Under the pieces are notes generated by a model. That model made no database searches and was not told where the DNA came from. It saw only the letters and a list, made by a program, of their open reading frames with translations. From Roseobacter sp. CCS2 (GTDB taxonomy: Bacteria; Pseudomonadota; Alphaproteobacteria; Rhodobacterales; Rhodobacteraceae), in contig NZ_AAYB01000002.1 in assembly GCF_000169435.1 (NCBI RefSeq), positions 372,001 to 436,000 on the forward strand: a stretch of 64,000 bases of DNA, read 5' to 3'. Made by a program: the position numbers and the translations under genes. Below, one piece after another: positions 27,044 to 36,592 of the stretch (position 1 is its first letter; each line of letters starts with the position of its first letter).

Positions 27044-27445
27044 ATGCGGATTTTGGCAGCGGTATTTGGGTTGTGGATGGCGGCGACGTCTGTGTTTGCG
27101 CAAGACGCGGATGCGATCGAAGGGGTGATTGGCAATCAGTTGGAAGCCTTCAATAACCGCGATGTTTCAGAGGCTTGGCAATACGCCAGCCCGAACATCA
27201 AACGCTTGTTTGGTAGCCCAGATAACTTTGGCATGATGGTCCAACAGGGTTATCCAATGGTTTGGGATAATGCAGATGTACGATTTCTGGACTTGCGTGA
27301 TGTGGCAGGCAATCTTTGGCAAAAGGTCATGGTGCGCGATGCCCAAGGTGGTTTGCACATTCTAGATTATCAGATGATTGAAACGGCTGATGGATGGCAG
27401 ATCAATGGCGTGCAATTGCTGCCTGCGCCGGATGTTGGTGCCTGA
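27044..27445 (+). CDS. DUF4864 domain-containing exported protein
   Basis: A 133-residue protein with an N-terminal signal peptide (MRILAAVFGLWMAATSVFAQ, cleaved after FAQ) and a single DUF4864 domain. That domain has an NTF2-like appearance: IEGVIGNQLEAFNNRDVSEA, RLFGSPDNFGMMVQQGYP, and the ending DGWQINGVQLLPAP. Its function is not known. The ATG at 27044 follows a G-rich Shine-Dalgarno-like run; a TTG at 27038 is in frame but less likely. It is followed by a clear terminator. Confidence 0.85.
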   Translation: MRILAAVFGLWMAATSVFAQDADAIEGVIGNQLEAFNNRDVSEAWQYASPNIKRLFGSPDNFGMMVQQGYPMVWDNADVRFLDLRDVAGNLWQKVMVRDAQGGLHILDYQMIETADGWQINGVQLLPAPDVGA

Positions 27446-27516
27446 AGCGTTGCGGCACTGACCGTCACGGTGCTGTCAGCCCCTCTTTAGACCGAAAAGA
27501 TACCCCTTTGGCAGGT

Positions 27517-27545
27517 GGCCCGGCTGCGCGCTGGGCCTTTTGCGT
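27517..27545 (+). terminator. Intrinsic terminator after the DUF4864 gene
   Basis: The stem GGCCCGGC (27517-27524) pairs with GCTGGGCC (27530-27537, one G-T pair) over a five-base loop. It is followed by TTTTGCGTTTTTC. The hairpin ends only about 26 bases before the start codon of the beta-helix gene. Confidence 0.85.
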
Positions 27546-27571
27546 TTTTCAAAGCTTCAGGGGCTCTTTTC

Positions 27572-29860
27572 ATGAATAAAGCTATCACCGACGGACTTGT
27601 TTTCGACCCATTGCCGTTTTCCGCAGGCCTTTCGCTGTGGTCCAGCACCGATGGTACGCCGGGGTCCGATACCTATGCTGGCAGCGGATCGGGTGTTTTT
27701 GTGGCCGCCGATCAGGATTTTGCGGGCTGTCTGGAACTGCTGAAAGTCGATGCGACCCAGCGCGTGCGGTATAAAGGTGAGACGCCGATTGTGCCCGGCT
27801 GCTATCTGCAAATCAAAGCACGGGTCAAAGCTGTTGCAGGTGCGTTGCCTGCAGTGCGTATTGCAGGCTGGGCCGGGGCGGGGGGCGGCATTCAGTTGCC
27901 CGGCGTGACAGAGGTGGGGCCTTCGGTGCAACTGACCACCTATGGCGAAGTCGTTGAGGTGACGGCGATTGTGGCGACCGCGGACCGGGGCGGTGTTGAT
28001 CTGGTCTGGACGGGGGCTGCCTACGGTCACTTTGGTATTGATCTGACGGGACCGACCGGTGGCGTTGTGCGCCTTGACGATATCACGATCACCGATGTGT
28101 CCTCTGCCTTTCAGGGTGACCTGTCAGGGCTGGTTGATGTCCGCGATTATGGCGCAAAGGGTGATGGTGTCACTGACGATAGTGCGGCTTTCAATGCCGC
28201 TGATGCGGCGGCAAATGGTCGTACTGTTATGGTGCCGGAAGGCGATTATTTGCTGGAAGGCAATGTTACGATGGACAATCCGGTGCGCTTTGTCGGGCGT
28301 ATCGTGCAAGAGCCCGCGTTTCGCTTTATTCTGCAACAGGACTATGATTACGACAGCTATTTGTCTGCATTTCAGAACGAAGAGTTGGCGTTCAAAAAGG
28401 CCTATCAGGCGCTTATCAATTTCGCTGATCACGATTCTTTGGATCTTTGCGGTCGTCGTGTTCTGTTGACTGAACCGGTTGACATGCAGGCGGCCGACCC
28501 AAGCCGCACGCGCTTTGAAACTCGCCGCGTTATTCGCAACGGTCAGTTTCAGCCCGCCGATGGTGCCGCTTGGGACACAGTCGAAGTGACGTCGCAAGCA
28601 ACTTATGCTGCGAATGATGACAATCGCCTGACAAATGTCACGAATATCGCATCAATCGCGGTCGGGTCATTGGTTGAGGGGAGTGGCGTTGGGCGCGAGA
28701 TCTATGTCACTTCGGTCAATGAAAGTGCGCAGACGCTGGAGTTGAGCCGTCCGCTGTTCGATGCAGAGGGCACGCAAGTGTTCACCTTTTTGCGCTTTCA
28801 GTACATGCTCGATTTTTCGGGCTATGAAAAACTCAGCCAGTTCATTCTGGATGATATCGAGTTTCAGGGGCGCGGTGTTGCCAGCGGCATTATGATGGCC
28901 CCCGATGGTTTCACCTTCCATGTGCGTGATAGCTTTGTGAACAGACCCAAGGATCGCGGGATTACATCGCCGGGACGTGGTTGTCAGGGCATGATGATCG
29001 ACCGGTGTCAGATGATTTCAGATGAACAAAATGTTCCTGTTCAGAACCGGGTCAGCGTTGGGTTTAATGCCAACGCAAATGACGTGAAAATCAGGGACAA
29101 CCGGGTTAGCCGGTTCCGGCATTTTTGCGTGCTGGCGGGGTCCGGTAACCTGATCGTTGGCAACCACTGGTTTCAGGGCGATGATCAGACCAATGGATTG
29201 CGCTTGGGTGGTGTTATTCTGACCTTGCCTAACCCCAAGAGCATTTTTACCGGCAACTATGTCGATAACAACTTTATCGAGTGGACGAATGAACATGATG
29301 CCACACCGGCCCTTGGCACCCAGTTTTCCTTTGGAGGGCTGACGATCACAGGCAATATGTTCACGGTCAATGATGTGACGGACGCGTTCAATTTCATTGT
29401 GATCAAACCGTTCGGCCCTGATCATTTCATCAACGGTTTTTCGGTGACTGGCAATGTTTTCCGTTCGTTGAATGGCAGGATCGACAGGGTTGAAGACGTC
29501 GATACAACCTTTGCCGACCTTGATTTCAGCCGGACACGCGATTTCGAATTCACGGCTAACACCTTTCACAACGTCAACGATTCCGTTTCGAACCCCGCAT
29601 CTTTGACGCATGTGCAGGCAACCGAAGCATCGACATGGTTCATGCAGACACGCAAAGTGCTGCCATTTGGCGGGCGCGCATTGAGCGTCGAAGGTGTTAT
29701 GCCTACCGGTGCTGTGACTAACACTGGCGGCAATAACGTGTATGACCTGCCTTGGTCTGAGGGCGAACAAGGCAGCAGTTTGCGCGATGTGCATTTGAAT
29801 TGGAGCGTGCCTGTTAAAGGTCAGGTCCGCTATGTTGTTCGGATGGATCAAACCGACTAA
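27572..29860 (+). CDS. Right-handed beta-helix protein, pectate-lyase-3 / GH28-related
   Basis: A 762-residue protein. The first 180 residues look like a beta-sandwich carbohydrate-binding module (FSAGLSLWSSTDGTPGSDT, YGEVVEVTAIVAT). A Pectate_lyase_3-type start follows at about residue 189 (VRDYGAKGDGVTDDSAAFNA), then a long beta-helix with Asn-rich turns (IRDNRVSRFRHFC, IFTGNYVDNNFIEWTNE, SVTGNVFRSLNG). Phage tailspikes and polysaccharide lyases use this fold. No signal peptide is visible and no export gene is adjacent. The ATG at 27572 lies just downstream of a terminator, after AGGGG at 14 bases. The gene probably came in as accessory DNA; substrate unknown. Confidence 0.78.
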   Translation: MNKAITDGLVFDPLPFSAGLSLWSSTDGTPGSDTYAGSGSGVFVAADQDFAGCLELLKVDATQRVRYKGETPIVPGCYLQIKARVKAVAGALPAVRIAGWAGAGGGIQLPGVTEVGPSVQLTTYGEVVEVTAIVATADRGGVDLVWTGAAYGHFGIDLTGPTGGVVRLDDITITDVSSAFQGDLSGLVDVRDYGAKGDGVTDDSAAFNAADAAANGRTVMVPEGDYLLEGNVTMDNPVRFVGRIVQEPAFRFILQQDYDYDSYLSAFQNEELAFKKAYQALINFADHDSLDLCGRRVLLTEPVDMQAADPSRTRFETRRVIRNGQFQPADGAAWDTVEVTSQATYAANDDNRLTNVTNIASIAVGSLVEGSGVGREIYVTSVNESAQTLELSRPLFDAEGTQVFTFLRFQYMLDFSGYEKLSQFILDDIEFQGRGVASGIMMAPDGFTFHVRDSFVNRPKDRGITSPGRGCQGMMIDRCQMISDEQNVPVQNRVSVGFNANANDVKIRDNRVSRFRHFCVLAGSGNLIVGNHWFQGDDQTNGLRLGGVILTLPNPKSIFTGNYVDNNFIEWTNEHDATPALGTQFSFGGLTITGNMFTVNDVTDAFNFIVIKPFGPDHFINGFSVTGNVFRSLNGRIDRVEDVDTTFADLDFSRTRDFEFTANTFHNVNDSVSNPASLTHVQATEASTWFMQTRKVLPFGGRALSVEGVMPTGAVTNTGGNNVYDLPWSEGEQGSSLRDVHLNWSVPVKGQVRYVVRMDQTD

Positions 29861-29882
29861 CGCGGTTTGCTTTGTAAGACTG

Positions 29883-29907
29883 AAGGGCACCCTTATGGGG
29901 TGCCCTT
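29883..29907 (+). terminator. Terminator hairpin after the beta-helix gene
   Basis: A perfect 10-bp stem, AAGGGCACCC (29883-29892) and GGGTGCCCTT (29898-29907), with the loop TTATG. The 3' arm ends in T residues and the 5' arm begins with A residues, so it could work in both directions. It lies 22 bases past the beta-helix stop. Confidence 0.82.
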
Positions 29908-30035
29908 TGGCGTGTTACGGCACGCCTTTTGTAGTGAGACCAAGCACTTATGCTGCAGTGCAGAAAAATGCTGCATTGCCGACATAAACCGTCTATAATT
30001 GCCCCTGTAGTTGAATTTAATGTCAGGGGAACAAC

Positions 30036-30737
30036 ATGACGCCCGCACTCACTCTATCACTCACCGCGCAGAGTTTGCAGGTTGCAAGCGCAGTCATCGG
30101 CCAGCAAATGCGGTTTGCAGATGCGCTGATCGAACAGACGTCTGCCGCGCAGCGCGCGTTGATGTCTCCTTATTATGGCACGCCGACGCCCAAAACAAAG
30201 CCCGCACCTGCCGCTAGGCAGAAACCGGTCAAGAAGGCTGCGGCACCAAAAGCAAAAAAGCCAAAGATTGCGGTGGTAGCAAAAACTGCATCCAAGGCGA
30301 AAGAGGCTGTCGCCGCGAAGCCGAAGCCAGCGGTCGCTCAAAAACCTGTTGCTGCAAAACCAGCGTCGAAGGCGACGGAGGCATCGTCGAAAGTCACCAA
30401 GGCAAAACCGCCGGTGAAAGCTAAAGCTCCGGTAACCAAGCCTGCTAAAGCTGAAGTTGTTGCGAAGTCGCCTGCCGTGACAAAGCCAGTAATTGCGAAA
30501 TCGAAAACACCAGCCAAGGCTGCGACACTGAAGAAAGCCACTGCGAAAGCAGAGACAGCCAAGCCCGCGCCTAAGAAGGTTGTCACGCAGGCCAAGCCAG
30601 CCGCAGCAAAGGCACCTGGCCAGCCTCAAACAAAGTCAAAAGCTAAGTCAGCGACGCCGACACCGGCCAAGACAACGAAGCGTGGCAAACCAATCACCGT
30701 TGCCGATACGCCATGGGATGGCAAGGCACCGTCCTAA
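30036..30737 (+). CDS. Lys/Ala/Pro-rich protein with short helical N-terminal domain
   Basis: A 233-residue protein I cannot assign. Residues 1-48 (TLSLTAQSLQVASAVIGQQM and on to FADALIEQTSAAQRALMSPY) form an amphipathic helical segment, somewhat phasin-like. Residues 49-215 are low-complexity Lys/Ala/Pro repeats (such as AKPKPAVAQKPVAAKPASKA), like histone H1/AlgP tails. The last residues are GKPITVADTPWDGKAPS. The strongly basic tail suggests nucleic-acid or polyanion binding. It starts seven bases after AGGGG and ends before a terminator hairpin. Low-complexity sequence makes paralogy hard to judge, but the reading frame is long and well supported. Confidence 0.72.
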   Translation: MTPALTLSLTAQSLQVASAVIGQQMRFADALIEQTSAAQRALMSPYYGTPTPKTKPAPAARQKPVKKAAAPKAKKPKIAVVAKTASKAKEAVAAKPKPAVAQKPVAAKPASKATEASSKVTKAKPPVKAKAPVTKPAKAEVVAKSPAVTKPVIAKSKTPAKAATLKKATAKAETAKPAPKKVVTQAKPAAAKAPGQPQTKSKAKSATPTPAKTTKRGKPITVADTPWDGKAPS

Positions 30738-30772
30738 CCGTCCGAATACACCCCATCACAATATGAAACAGC

Positions 30773-30801
30773 ACCCATCATGCGCGACTTGCATGGTGGG
30801 T
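30773..30801 (+). terminator. Terminator hairpin after the Lys/Ala/Pro-rich gene
   Basis: ACCCATCATGC (30773-30783) pairs with GCATGGTGGGT (30791-30801) with one G-T pair around a seven-base loop. It is followed by TTGCATTT. It separates the basic protein gene from the DUF1127 gene. Confidence 0.65.
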
Positions 30802-30884
30802 TTGCATTTGTGAGCGTTGTTGCTGGGCCGCCGCTGAACTATTTCGGGGGTGGGAGGACGAATATTCAACTTACGAGGCTCAAA

Positions 30885-31109
30885 ATGTCACTCCGTCCCG
30901 ATAATACCCTGATTTCCAACCGTGAAATGTTGCTTGAATTGCTTGCAACACCTTTTCGCGCGATGGGTACCGCACTTCACGACATCGCAACCAACACAGC
31001 ACGCGCCCAGACAGCGCGCGAATTAGCGGCGATATCTGATGATGAGCTGAAAGCGCGCGGTATGAAACGCGCTGATATTGTCAGTCTGGCGTTTCGTCAC
31101 GACGGCTAG
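30885..31109 (+). CDS. DUF1127 (YjiS-like) small protein
   Basis: A 74-residue protein ending in the DUF1127 signature ELAAISDDELKARGMKRADI (helix, turn, then a basic C-terminus). Proteins with this arginine-rich C-terminal domain bind RNA or regulators in several alphaproteobacteria, where they affect phosphate metabolism and RNA turnover. The N-terminal half, with LLELLATPFRAMGTAL, is not conserved. The ATG at 30885 follows GAGG with a 6-base gap. A second DUF1127 gene lies at 60696. Confidence 0.8.
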   Translation: MSLRPDNTLISNREMLLELLATPFRAMGTALHDIATNTARAQTARELAAISDDELKARGMKRADIVSLAFRHDG

Positions 31110-31274
31110 GTTGCGTCACATCCGTGGCTCTTCCAGCGTAAATCCCTTTACCTATGTCAAAGCACCGGGCCGCTGCTGTTTTACAAATTGTAAAGCCCGG
31201 ACCGGTCAAGGCTTGGATTCGGCTGCGTTTTCGGCATGATATAGGCTGACCAGACACATCAGGGGGGAACCATC

Positions 31275-33233
31275 GTGACCAATCAACCAGCCGGAGCCTA
31301 TGCGCCGTCAGCCGACATGGCTGCCAATGCCCATGCCGATCAAACCACCTACGAAAAGATGTACGCTGCATCCATTGAAGACCCAGAGACGTTCTGGGGC
31401 GAACATGGCAAGCGGCTTGACTGGATCAAACCTTATACACGTGTCAAGAATACCAGCTTTGCCCCCGGCAATGTCGATATCAAGTGGTACGAAGATGGTA
31501 CGCTGAATGTCAGCGCCAACTGTATCGACCGTCATTTGGCGACACGGGGCGATCAGACCGCCATTATTTGGGAGCCTGACAGCCCCGATGATGATGCCGT
31601 ACATATCACCTACAAAATGCTGCACAAAAAGACATCGCTGATGGCGAATGTTCTAAAGGACATGGGTGTTGGTAAAGGCGACCGCGTCGTTCTTTATCTG
31701 CCCATGATCCCCGAGGCCGCTTATGCGATGCTTGCCTGCGCGCGGATCGGCGCGATCCATTCGATTGTCTTCGCAGGATTCTCTGCCGAAGCGCTGGGCG
31801 CACGGATCAACGCCTGTGATGCAAAGGTTGTGATTACCGCTGATGGTGCACCGCGGGGGGGCCGGGTGACAAACCTCAAAGACAGTGTGAATCAGGCGCT
31901 CTTGAATGATTTTGACGAGGTGAAATGCCTTCTTGTCAAACGTACTGGCCAACAGGTCGCGTGGCGCGACGGGCTGGATTACTGGCTGCACGAGATGGAA
32001 GAAAAAGTCAGCGCCGACTGTCCGCCGACTGAAGTGAACGCCGAAGATCCGCTGTTCATTCTTTATACGTCTGGTTCCACCGGCCAGCCTAAGGGCGTTG
32101 TGCATTCCAGCGGTGGCTACCTTGTCTATGCGGCGATGACGCAGCAGTACACGTTTGACTATCACGACGGTGATATCTTTTGGTGCACCGCTGACGTGGG
32201 CTGGGTCACAGGGCATAGCTATATTGTTTATGGGCCATTGGCGAACGGCGCGACCACGATCATGTTTGAGGGTGTCCCTACATATCCCGATGCCGGTCGG
32301 TTCTGGGCGGTCTGCCAAAAACACAAGGTCAATCAGTTTTATACAGCGCCAACGGCGATTCGCGCGCTGATGGCGCAAGGCAATGAATACGTTGAAAAGT
32401 ATGATCTGTCTGATATCAAGGTACTTGGCACCGTTGGCGAACCGATCAACCCCGAAGCTTGGAACTGGTACAACGACATTGTCGGTAAAGGCAAAGCGCC
32501 CATCGTCGATACGTGGTGGCAGACCGAAACCGGGGGGCATTTGCTGACACCGCTGCCCGGTGCAACAGCGACCAAACCCGGCTCTGCCACTTTGCCCTTC
32601 TTTGGCATTCAGCCTGTCATTCTGGAACCAACGTCGGGCGAGGAAATTCACGATACCGCCGCAGAGGGCGTGCTGTGCATCAAAGACAGTTGGCCTGCCC
32701 AGATGCGCACCGTCTGGGGCGATCATGAGCGGTTCGAGAAGACGTATTTTGCGGATTACAAGAATTACTATTTCACCGGTGATGGCTGTAAGCGCGATGA
32801 AGACGGGTACTATTGGATCACCGGCCGCGTGGATGATGTGATCAACGTCTCAGGCCACCGGATGGGCACGGCCGAAGTTGAAAGCGCCTTGGTCGCACAT
32901 GCAAAAGTCGCTGAAGCTGCCGTTGTGGGTTATCCGCATGACATCAAGGGGCAGGGTATCTATGCCTATGTCACCTTGATGAACGGCCAAGAGCCATCGG
33001 ACGCGTTGCGCAAAGAGCTAGAGGTCTGGGTCCGCTCCGAGATTGGCCCGATTGCCAAGCCTGATTTGCTGCAATGGGCACCGGGGCTGCCGAAAACACG
33101 GTCGGGCAAGATTATGCGGCGCATCCTGCGCAAGATTGCTGAGGATGATTTCGGTGCGCTGGGCGATACATCTACGCTGGCTGATCCGTCCGTTGTCGAT
33201 GATCTGATCGAGAACCGGATGAACCGGGGCTGA
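31275..33233 (+). CDS. acs: Acetyl-CoA synthetase
   Basis: Acs activates acetate to acetyl-CoA through acetyl-AMP in the cytosol. The 652-residue length is standard. Visible motifs are the AMP-binding P-loop [31 protein letters not shown] (A5), [20 protein letters not shown] (A7) and the regulatory lysine in [14 protein letters not shown], which is reversibly acetylated in the family. The start is GTG at 31275, preceded by GGGGGGAA. A perfect terminator follows the stop. Confidence 0.97.
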   Translation: MTNQPAGAYAPSADMAANAHADQTTYEKMYAASIEDPETFWGEHGKRLDWIKPYTRVKNTSFAPGNVDIKWYEDGTLNVSANCIDRHLATRGDQTAIIWEPDSPDDDAVHITYKMLHKKTSLMANVLKDMGVGKGDRVVLYLPMIPEAAYAMLACARIGAIHSIVFAGFSAEALGARINACDAKVVITADGAPRGGRVTNLKDSVNQALLNDFDEVKCLLVKRTGQQVAWRDGLDYWLHEMEEKVSADCPPTEVNAEDPLFILYTSGSTGQPKGVVHSSGGYLVYAAMTQQYTFDYHDGDIFWCTADVGWVTGHSYIVYGPLANGATTIMFEGVPTYPDAGRFWAVCQKHKVNQFYTAPTAIRALMAQGNEYVEKYDLSDIKVLGTVGEPINPEAWNWYNDIVGKGKAPIVDTWWQTETGGHLLTPLPGATATKPGSATLPFFGIQPVILEPTSGEEIHDTAAEGVLCIKDSWPAQMRTVWGDHERFEKTYFADYKNYYFTGDGCKRDEDGYYWITGRVDDVINVSGHRMGTAEVESALVAHAKVAEAAVVGYPHDIKGQGIYAYVTLMNGQEPSDALRKELEVWVRSEIGPIAKPDLLQWAPGLPKTRSGKIMRRILRKIAEDDFGALGDTSTLADPSVVDDLIENRMNRG

Positions 33234-33256
33234 TGCATGTGCCATAAACAGAAAAG

Positions 33257-33278
33257 GCCGCGCAGATTTCTGCGCGGC
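33257..33278 (+). terminator. Terminator between acs and the LysE exporter gene
   Basis: A perfect 9-bp stem, GCCGCGCAG (33257-33265) and CTGCGCGGC (33270-33278), with an ATTT loop. It is followed by ATTTCTTGTT. It lies between convergent genes and can serve acs; the minus-strand side lacks a T run of similar quality. Confidence 0.85.
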
Positions 33279-33292
33279 ATTTCTTGTTAGCA

Positions 33293-33934
33293 TCACGTGC
33301 GGCTGGTCAGCAGTTTCAGCCCTGCCAGCGCAAAGAATGTGCCAAGGATGCCCTGAATAACCCGGCGTGCCTTGCCGTAAATGCGCACCATGACGGGGGT
33401 CGAAAACGCGAGCGCGTAAAGCAGATGGCAAATGATCGACAGAATAAACGTGCCCACAACGATCACGGCCGCAACCCAGAACGGCGCGTCGTTTTGCAAC
33501 CCAAGCGAGATGATCGCGATCCAAGACAGCGCGGCCTTGGGGTTTGTCATTTGAATGATATAGCCACGTCGCAAATATCCTAATGCAGTGCGGCGCCCGC
33601 CTTTCAGCTCGCTGGCTTCAATATCATGTGGGGACGCTGCGGATTTGAAGGCTTTATAGGCCAGCCACAGCAAATAAGCGCCGCCAAAAAGCTTAATAAG
33701 CAAAAGTGCCGAAGCATAGGTCGCCAGAAGTGCCGACAGTCCAAATGCTGTTAGAACCGCCCATGTGAAAGAGCCGATCGCGACCCCCATCGCCAAAGCG
33801 ATGCCCGATGGGCGACCCACGCTCATTGATGTGCCCATCACGGCCAGAACATTCGGGCCGGGGCTGGCAATACCCAAAAGAAATGCAGAATAGGCAAGTA
33901 GAATTCCGGGAAGGTAAACAGAGATATCTTGCAT
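33293..33934 (-). CDS. LysE/RhtB family amino-acid exporter
   Basis: A 213-residue inner-membrane protein with six predicted transmembrane segments. The LysE-family signature is in the first helix region (FLLGIASPGPNVLAVMGTSM). Later helices include WAVLTAFGLSALLAT, LFGGAYLLWLAYKAFK and GYIIQMTNPKAALSWIAIIS, which fit RhtB-type exporters of amino acids such as threonine or homoserine lactones. I chose the ATG at 33934, eight bases after AAAGG. The frame extends to 33970. The substrate is unknown. Confidence 0.9.
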   Translation of the reverse strand: MQDISVYLPGILLAYSAFLLGIASPGPNVLAVMGTSMSVGRPSGIALAMGVAIGSFTWAVLTAFGLSALLATYASALLLIKLFGGAYLLWLAYKAFKSAASPHDIEASELKGGRRTALGYLRRGYIIQMTNPKAALSWIAIISLGLQNDAPFWVAAVIVVGTFILSIICHLLYALAFSTPVMVRIYGKARRVIQGILGTFFALAGLKLLTSRT

Positions 33935-34018
33935 GGCGCGACCTTTCGAAGCGAATGAATGTTCACACAATGTTCCGAATAGGTGCGCAAAGCAATTGAA
34001 TTCAGCCCGTAGCAGCCT

Positions 34019-35365
34019 TCACCCGGTTGCAGGCTTGTTTTCCAACATTTTTACTTCACGCTGCGGGAACGGAATACTAATGTCGTGTTCCTCAAACGCG
34101 TCCCAGAGTGCCAGATAAACATTGCCACGAATGTTGGTCAGACCGCCTGTGGGGTCCCTGATCCAGAACCGCAGCAGATAGTCGACCGAACTGTCACCAA
34201 AGCCCACGATATGACACACCGTTGGCCTGTTGCTGAGCACACGATCAACACCCTGCGCGGCCTCAATCGCAATGCGCCGCACTTCGTGCGGGTTGTCGTG
34301 ATAGGCGGTGCCAAAGTTGATATCAAGGCGAACGAAATCGTTGGAATGTGACCAGTTGACGACCTGACCGGTGATCAGGTCTTCGTTTGGTATCAGGTAT
34401 TCGCGCCCGTCGCGGGTGACGACCGATACATAACGCGCACCCAGCGAATTGATCCAACCAAAGGTATCGCCAAGGCTGATGACATCGCCGGGTTTAATCG
34501 ACTTATCCAGCAGGATGATCACACCGGAAACAAGGTTGGACACGACCTTTTGCAGACCAAAACCAAGGCCCACACCAATCGCACCCGAAAGTACTGCAAG
34601 CCCTGTCAGGTCGATCCCCAGCGCACGCACGCCAACAAAGAATGCAGCACCATAGAACGCAATTTGCACGCCTTTGACGATCAGCACCTGCATGGATGGG
34701 CTGATATCTTCGTTTGATCGGATCCGACTTGCTGTCGTTGTTGTAAAGAACCGCGCCGCGGTGATGAGCACGCCCAAAATCACAAGGCCCTGAATAAGCA
34801 ACAGCAGCGAGAACCTGATTTCACCTATATTGAACCCGACACTGTCCAGTAACCGCTCGGCCACATCCAAAAGCCCAAGGATTTGCAAGGTGGCCCATAT
34901 CCACGCGCCGTAGCGTACGAATTTGCGCAGTGTCGGGCTTTTGATCAGGCGGGTGGCGAAAACGATCAGCAGCCATGCCAATGCCAGCGTGCCGATCACG
35001 CCCAACAGATAGCTGCGGCTGTTCCAGGTCAATTCGCGCATGGCAAAGATGACGATCCAGATCAGTGCGACGAAAAAGATTGCCCGCAAGCGTTGATGCA
35101 CAACAACAAGGATGCGCATCCGCCACTTTGGCCAATTTTCGCGCGATCCCATCCATGCACGAATGCGCGGCCCCAGAATCGCGCGCAGAATATGCGCTGC
35201 GGCAAAAATACCAATCGCAATCAGGATTTGATACAGGTTCCAGGTTCGGAACATGCTTTCGATGAACTGTTGCCCTTGAATCAACAGATCACCGCCAATT
35301 TCGAGGACCTCCTCAAGCGGTTCTTCTACCAATACCGGGTCGTTTATTCCGTCGTGCGCAGCCAT
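34019..35365 (-). CDS. MscS-family mechanosensitive channel
   Basis: A 448-residue inner-membrane channel. The N-terminal part has at least four transmembrane helices (LYQILIAIGIFAAAHILRAI, LRAIFFVALIWIVIFAM, LLGVIGTLALAWLLIVF, LLLLIQGLVILGVLITA). The pore helix and MscS beta domain follow: LTGLAVLSGAIGVGLGFGLQ, KVVSNLVSGVIIL, DVISLGDTFGWINSLGARYV. The ending ISIPFPQREVKML is the usual MscS C-terminus. The ATG at 35365 has AGGA six bases upstream; an in-frame start at 35428 is unlikely. It would protect against hypo-osmotic shock. Confidence 0.92.
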   Translation of the reverse strand: MAAHDGINDPVLVEEPLEEVLEIGGDLLIQGQQFIESMFRTWNLYQILIAIGIFAAAHILRAILGPRIRAWMGSRENWPKWRMRILVVVHQRLRAIFFVALIWIVIFAMRELTWNSRSYLLGVIGTLALAWLLIVFATRLIKSPTLRKFVRYGAWIWATLQILGLLDVAERLLDSVGFNIGEIRFSLLLLIQGLVILGVLITAARFFTTTTASRIRSNEDISPSMQVLIVKGVQIAFYGAAFFVGVRALGIDLTGLAVLSGAIGVGLGFGLQKVVSNLVSGVIILLDKSIKPGDVISLGDTFGWINSLGARYVSVVTRDGREYLIPNEDLITGQVVNWSHSNDFVRLDINFGTAYHDNPHEVRRIAIEAAQGVDRVLSNRPTVCHIVGFGDSSVDYLLRFWIRDPTGGLTNIRGNVYLALWDAFEEHDISIPFPQREVKMLENKPATG

Positions 35366-35536
35366 CGGATTCCTGATCAGTGCATCTGTTTTGATAAGGT
35401 TGCATGCAGATAGCGTGCAAGCAAGCAACGCTTATGCATCAGTGCGTAAATGACGCTGACGCAAATCGTTTGTATCCTTGTGAGGGCATGATGAAACCGC
35501 TACGATTTTATGAAAGATAGCGTTGGAGTTCCTATT

Positions 35537-36592
35537 ATGGACATGACCATATTGTTGTTGTTGGCTGCCTCTGGTGTGCTTTTGATCCCGCTCCTGAGTG
35601 AGGATGATGACGATGAGAGTGACAAAAACGAAGTTCGCGGGACATTGGAAGATGATATTCCGCTGGACGGTACGGATGGCGACGACCTGATCCTTGGATT
35701 TGATGGGAACGACACCATCAATGGTGGTGCCGGACTTGATTTCATAAACGCCGGGCTGGGCAATGACACGGTGAATGGTGGCGATGGCCGTGATGTGATC
35801 GAAGGACGTGCCGGTGATGACATTCTGAACGGGGATGATGGCAACGATACGATTTTGGGCGGTGCCGGCGATGATGACATCAACGGCGGCTTTGGTAGCG
35901 ATATCATTCGCGGCGGTCGCGGCGCTGACGAGATTTTCGGCGGGTTTGGTGCCCGTTTGCTGGATGGTGAACTGAATAATGCAACTGACCGCACCGATAC
36001 ACTTCGCGGCGAAGGCGGTGAGGATGAAATCTACCTTTGGGGCGGCGGCGGTCTGGCTGTTGGCGGGCAGAATTCTGATGATCCCGGTACGGGTGATGAA
36101 AAAGACGTGCTTGTTCTTGTCACGGGCGAAGGGCGCTTGGAAGACTCAGAAGGCACAACCGATTTCTTTGCCTTGGCGAACATCGAAAATGATGAAGAAA
36201 CTTTTGCCATTATCACCGAATTCGATGAATCAGAGCATCGGATGATCCTGACTGTCGATATTGATTTGGATGGTGCAGCCGCAACGCCGCAAGTTGGATT
36301 TGAGGCGACGCTAAGCACGATTGAAGAGGGCGATGAAACCGTTAATGGTTTCCTGATCACGGCAAAACTGCTGAACCCTGACGATTTCCCGGATGCCGAG
36401 TTTGAGGAATCATCTGCGTTCTTCAGAGGTGAAGCCAATACGACAAGTGATGATCTGCAAACCTTTGTTCAAGACAACTACGATATCGAAGTTGTGTTCA
36501 CCGATGCGGCAGACAATGATTACGTCGACCCAGAGACAACGATCAATGCGATCAACAGTCAGATCCCTGACAATCCGCCTGTCCCTGTCTGA
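35537..36592 (+). CDS. RTX-repeat calcium-binding protein with N-terminal hydrophobic segment
   Basis: A 351-residue acidic protein. The N-terminus is a single hydrophobic stretch (MTILLLLAASGVLLIPLL), followed by an acidic linker. About eight hemolysin-type nonapeptide repeats follow (GDDLILGFDGNDTINGGAG, GNDTVNGGDGRDVIEG, GNDTILGGAGDDDING), which bind calcium as a beta-roll. The C-terminal half (about 190-351) has no recognised domain. Proteins of this kind are usually exported by type I secretion, but no TolC, HlyB or HlyD gene is nearby. The ATG at 35537 has GGAG eight bases upstream, better than the ATG at 35510. Confidence 0.85.
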   Translation: MDMTILLLLAASGVLLIPLLSEDDDDESDKNEVRGTLEDDIPLDGTDGDDLILGFDGNDTINGGAGLDFINAGLGNDTVNGGDGRDVIEGRAGDDILNGDDGNDTILGGAGDDDINGGFGSDIIRGGRGADEIFGGFGARLLDGELNNATDRTDTLRGEGGEDEIYLWGGGGLAVGGQNSDDPGTGDEKDVLVLVTGEGRLEDSEGTTDFFALANIENDEETFAIITEFDESEHRMILTVDIDLDGAAATPQVGFEATLSTIEEGDETVNGFLITAKLLNPDDFPDAEFEESSAFFRGEANTTSDDLQTFVQDNYDIEVVFTDAADNDYVDPETTINAINSQIPDNPPVPV

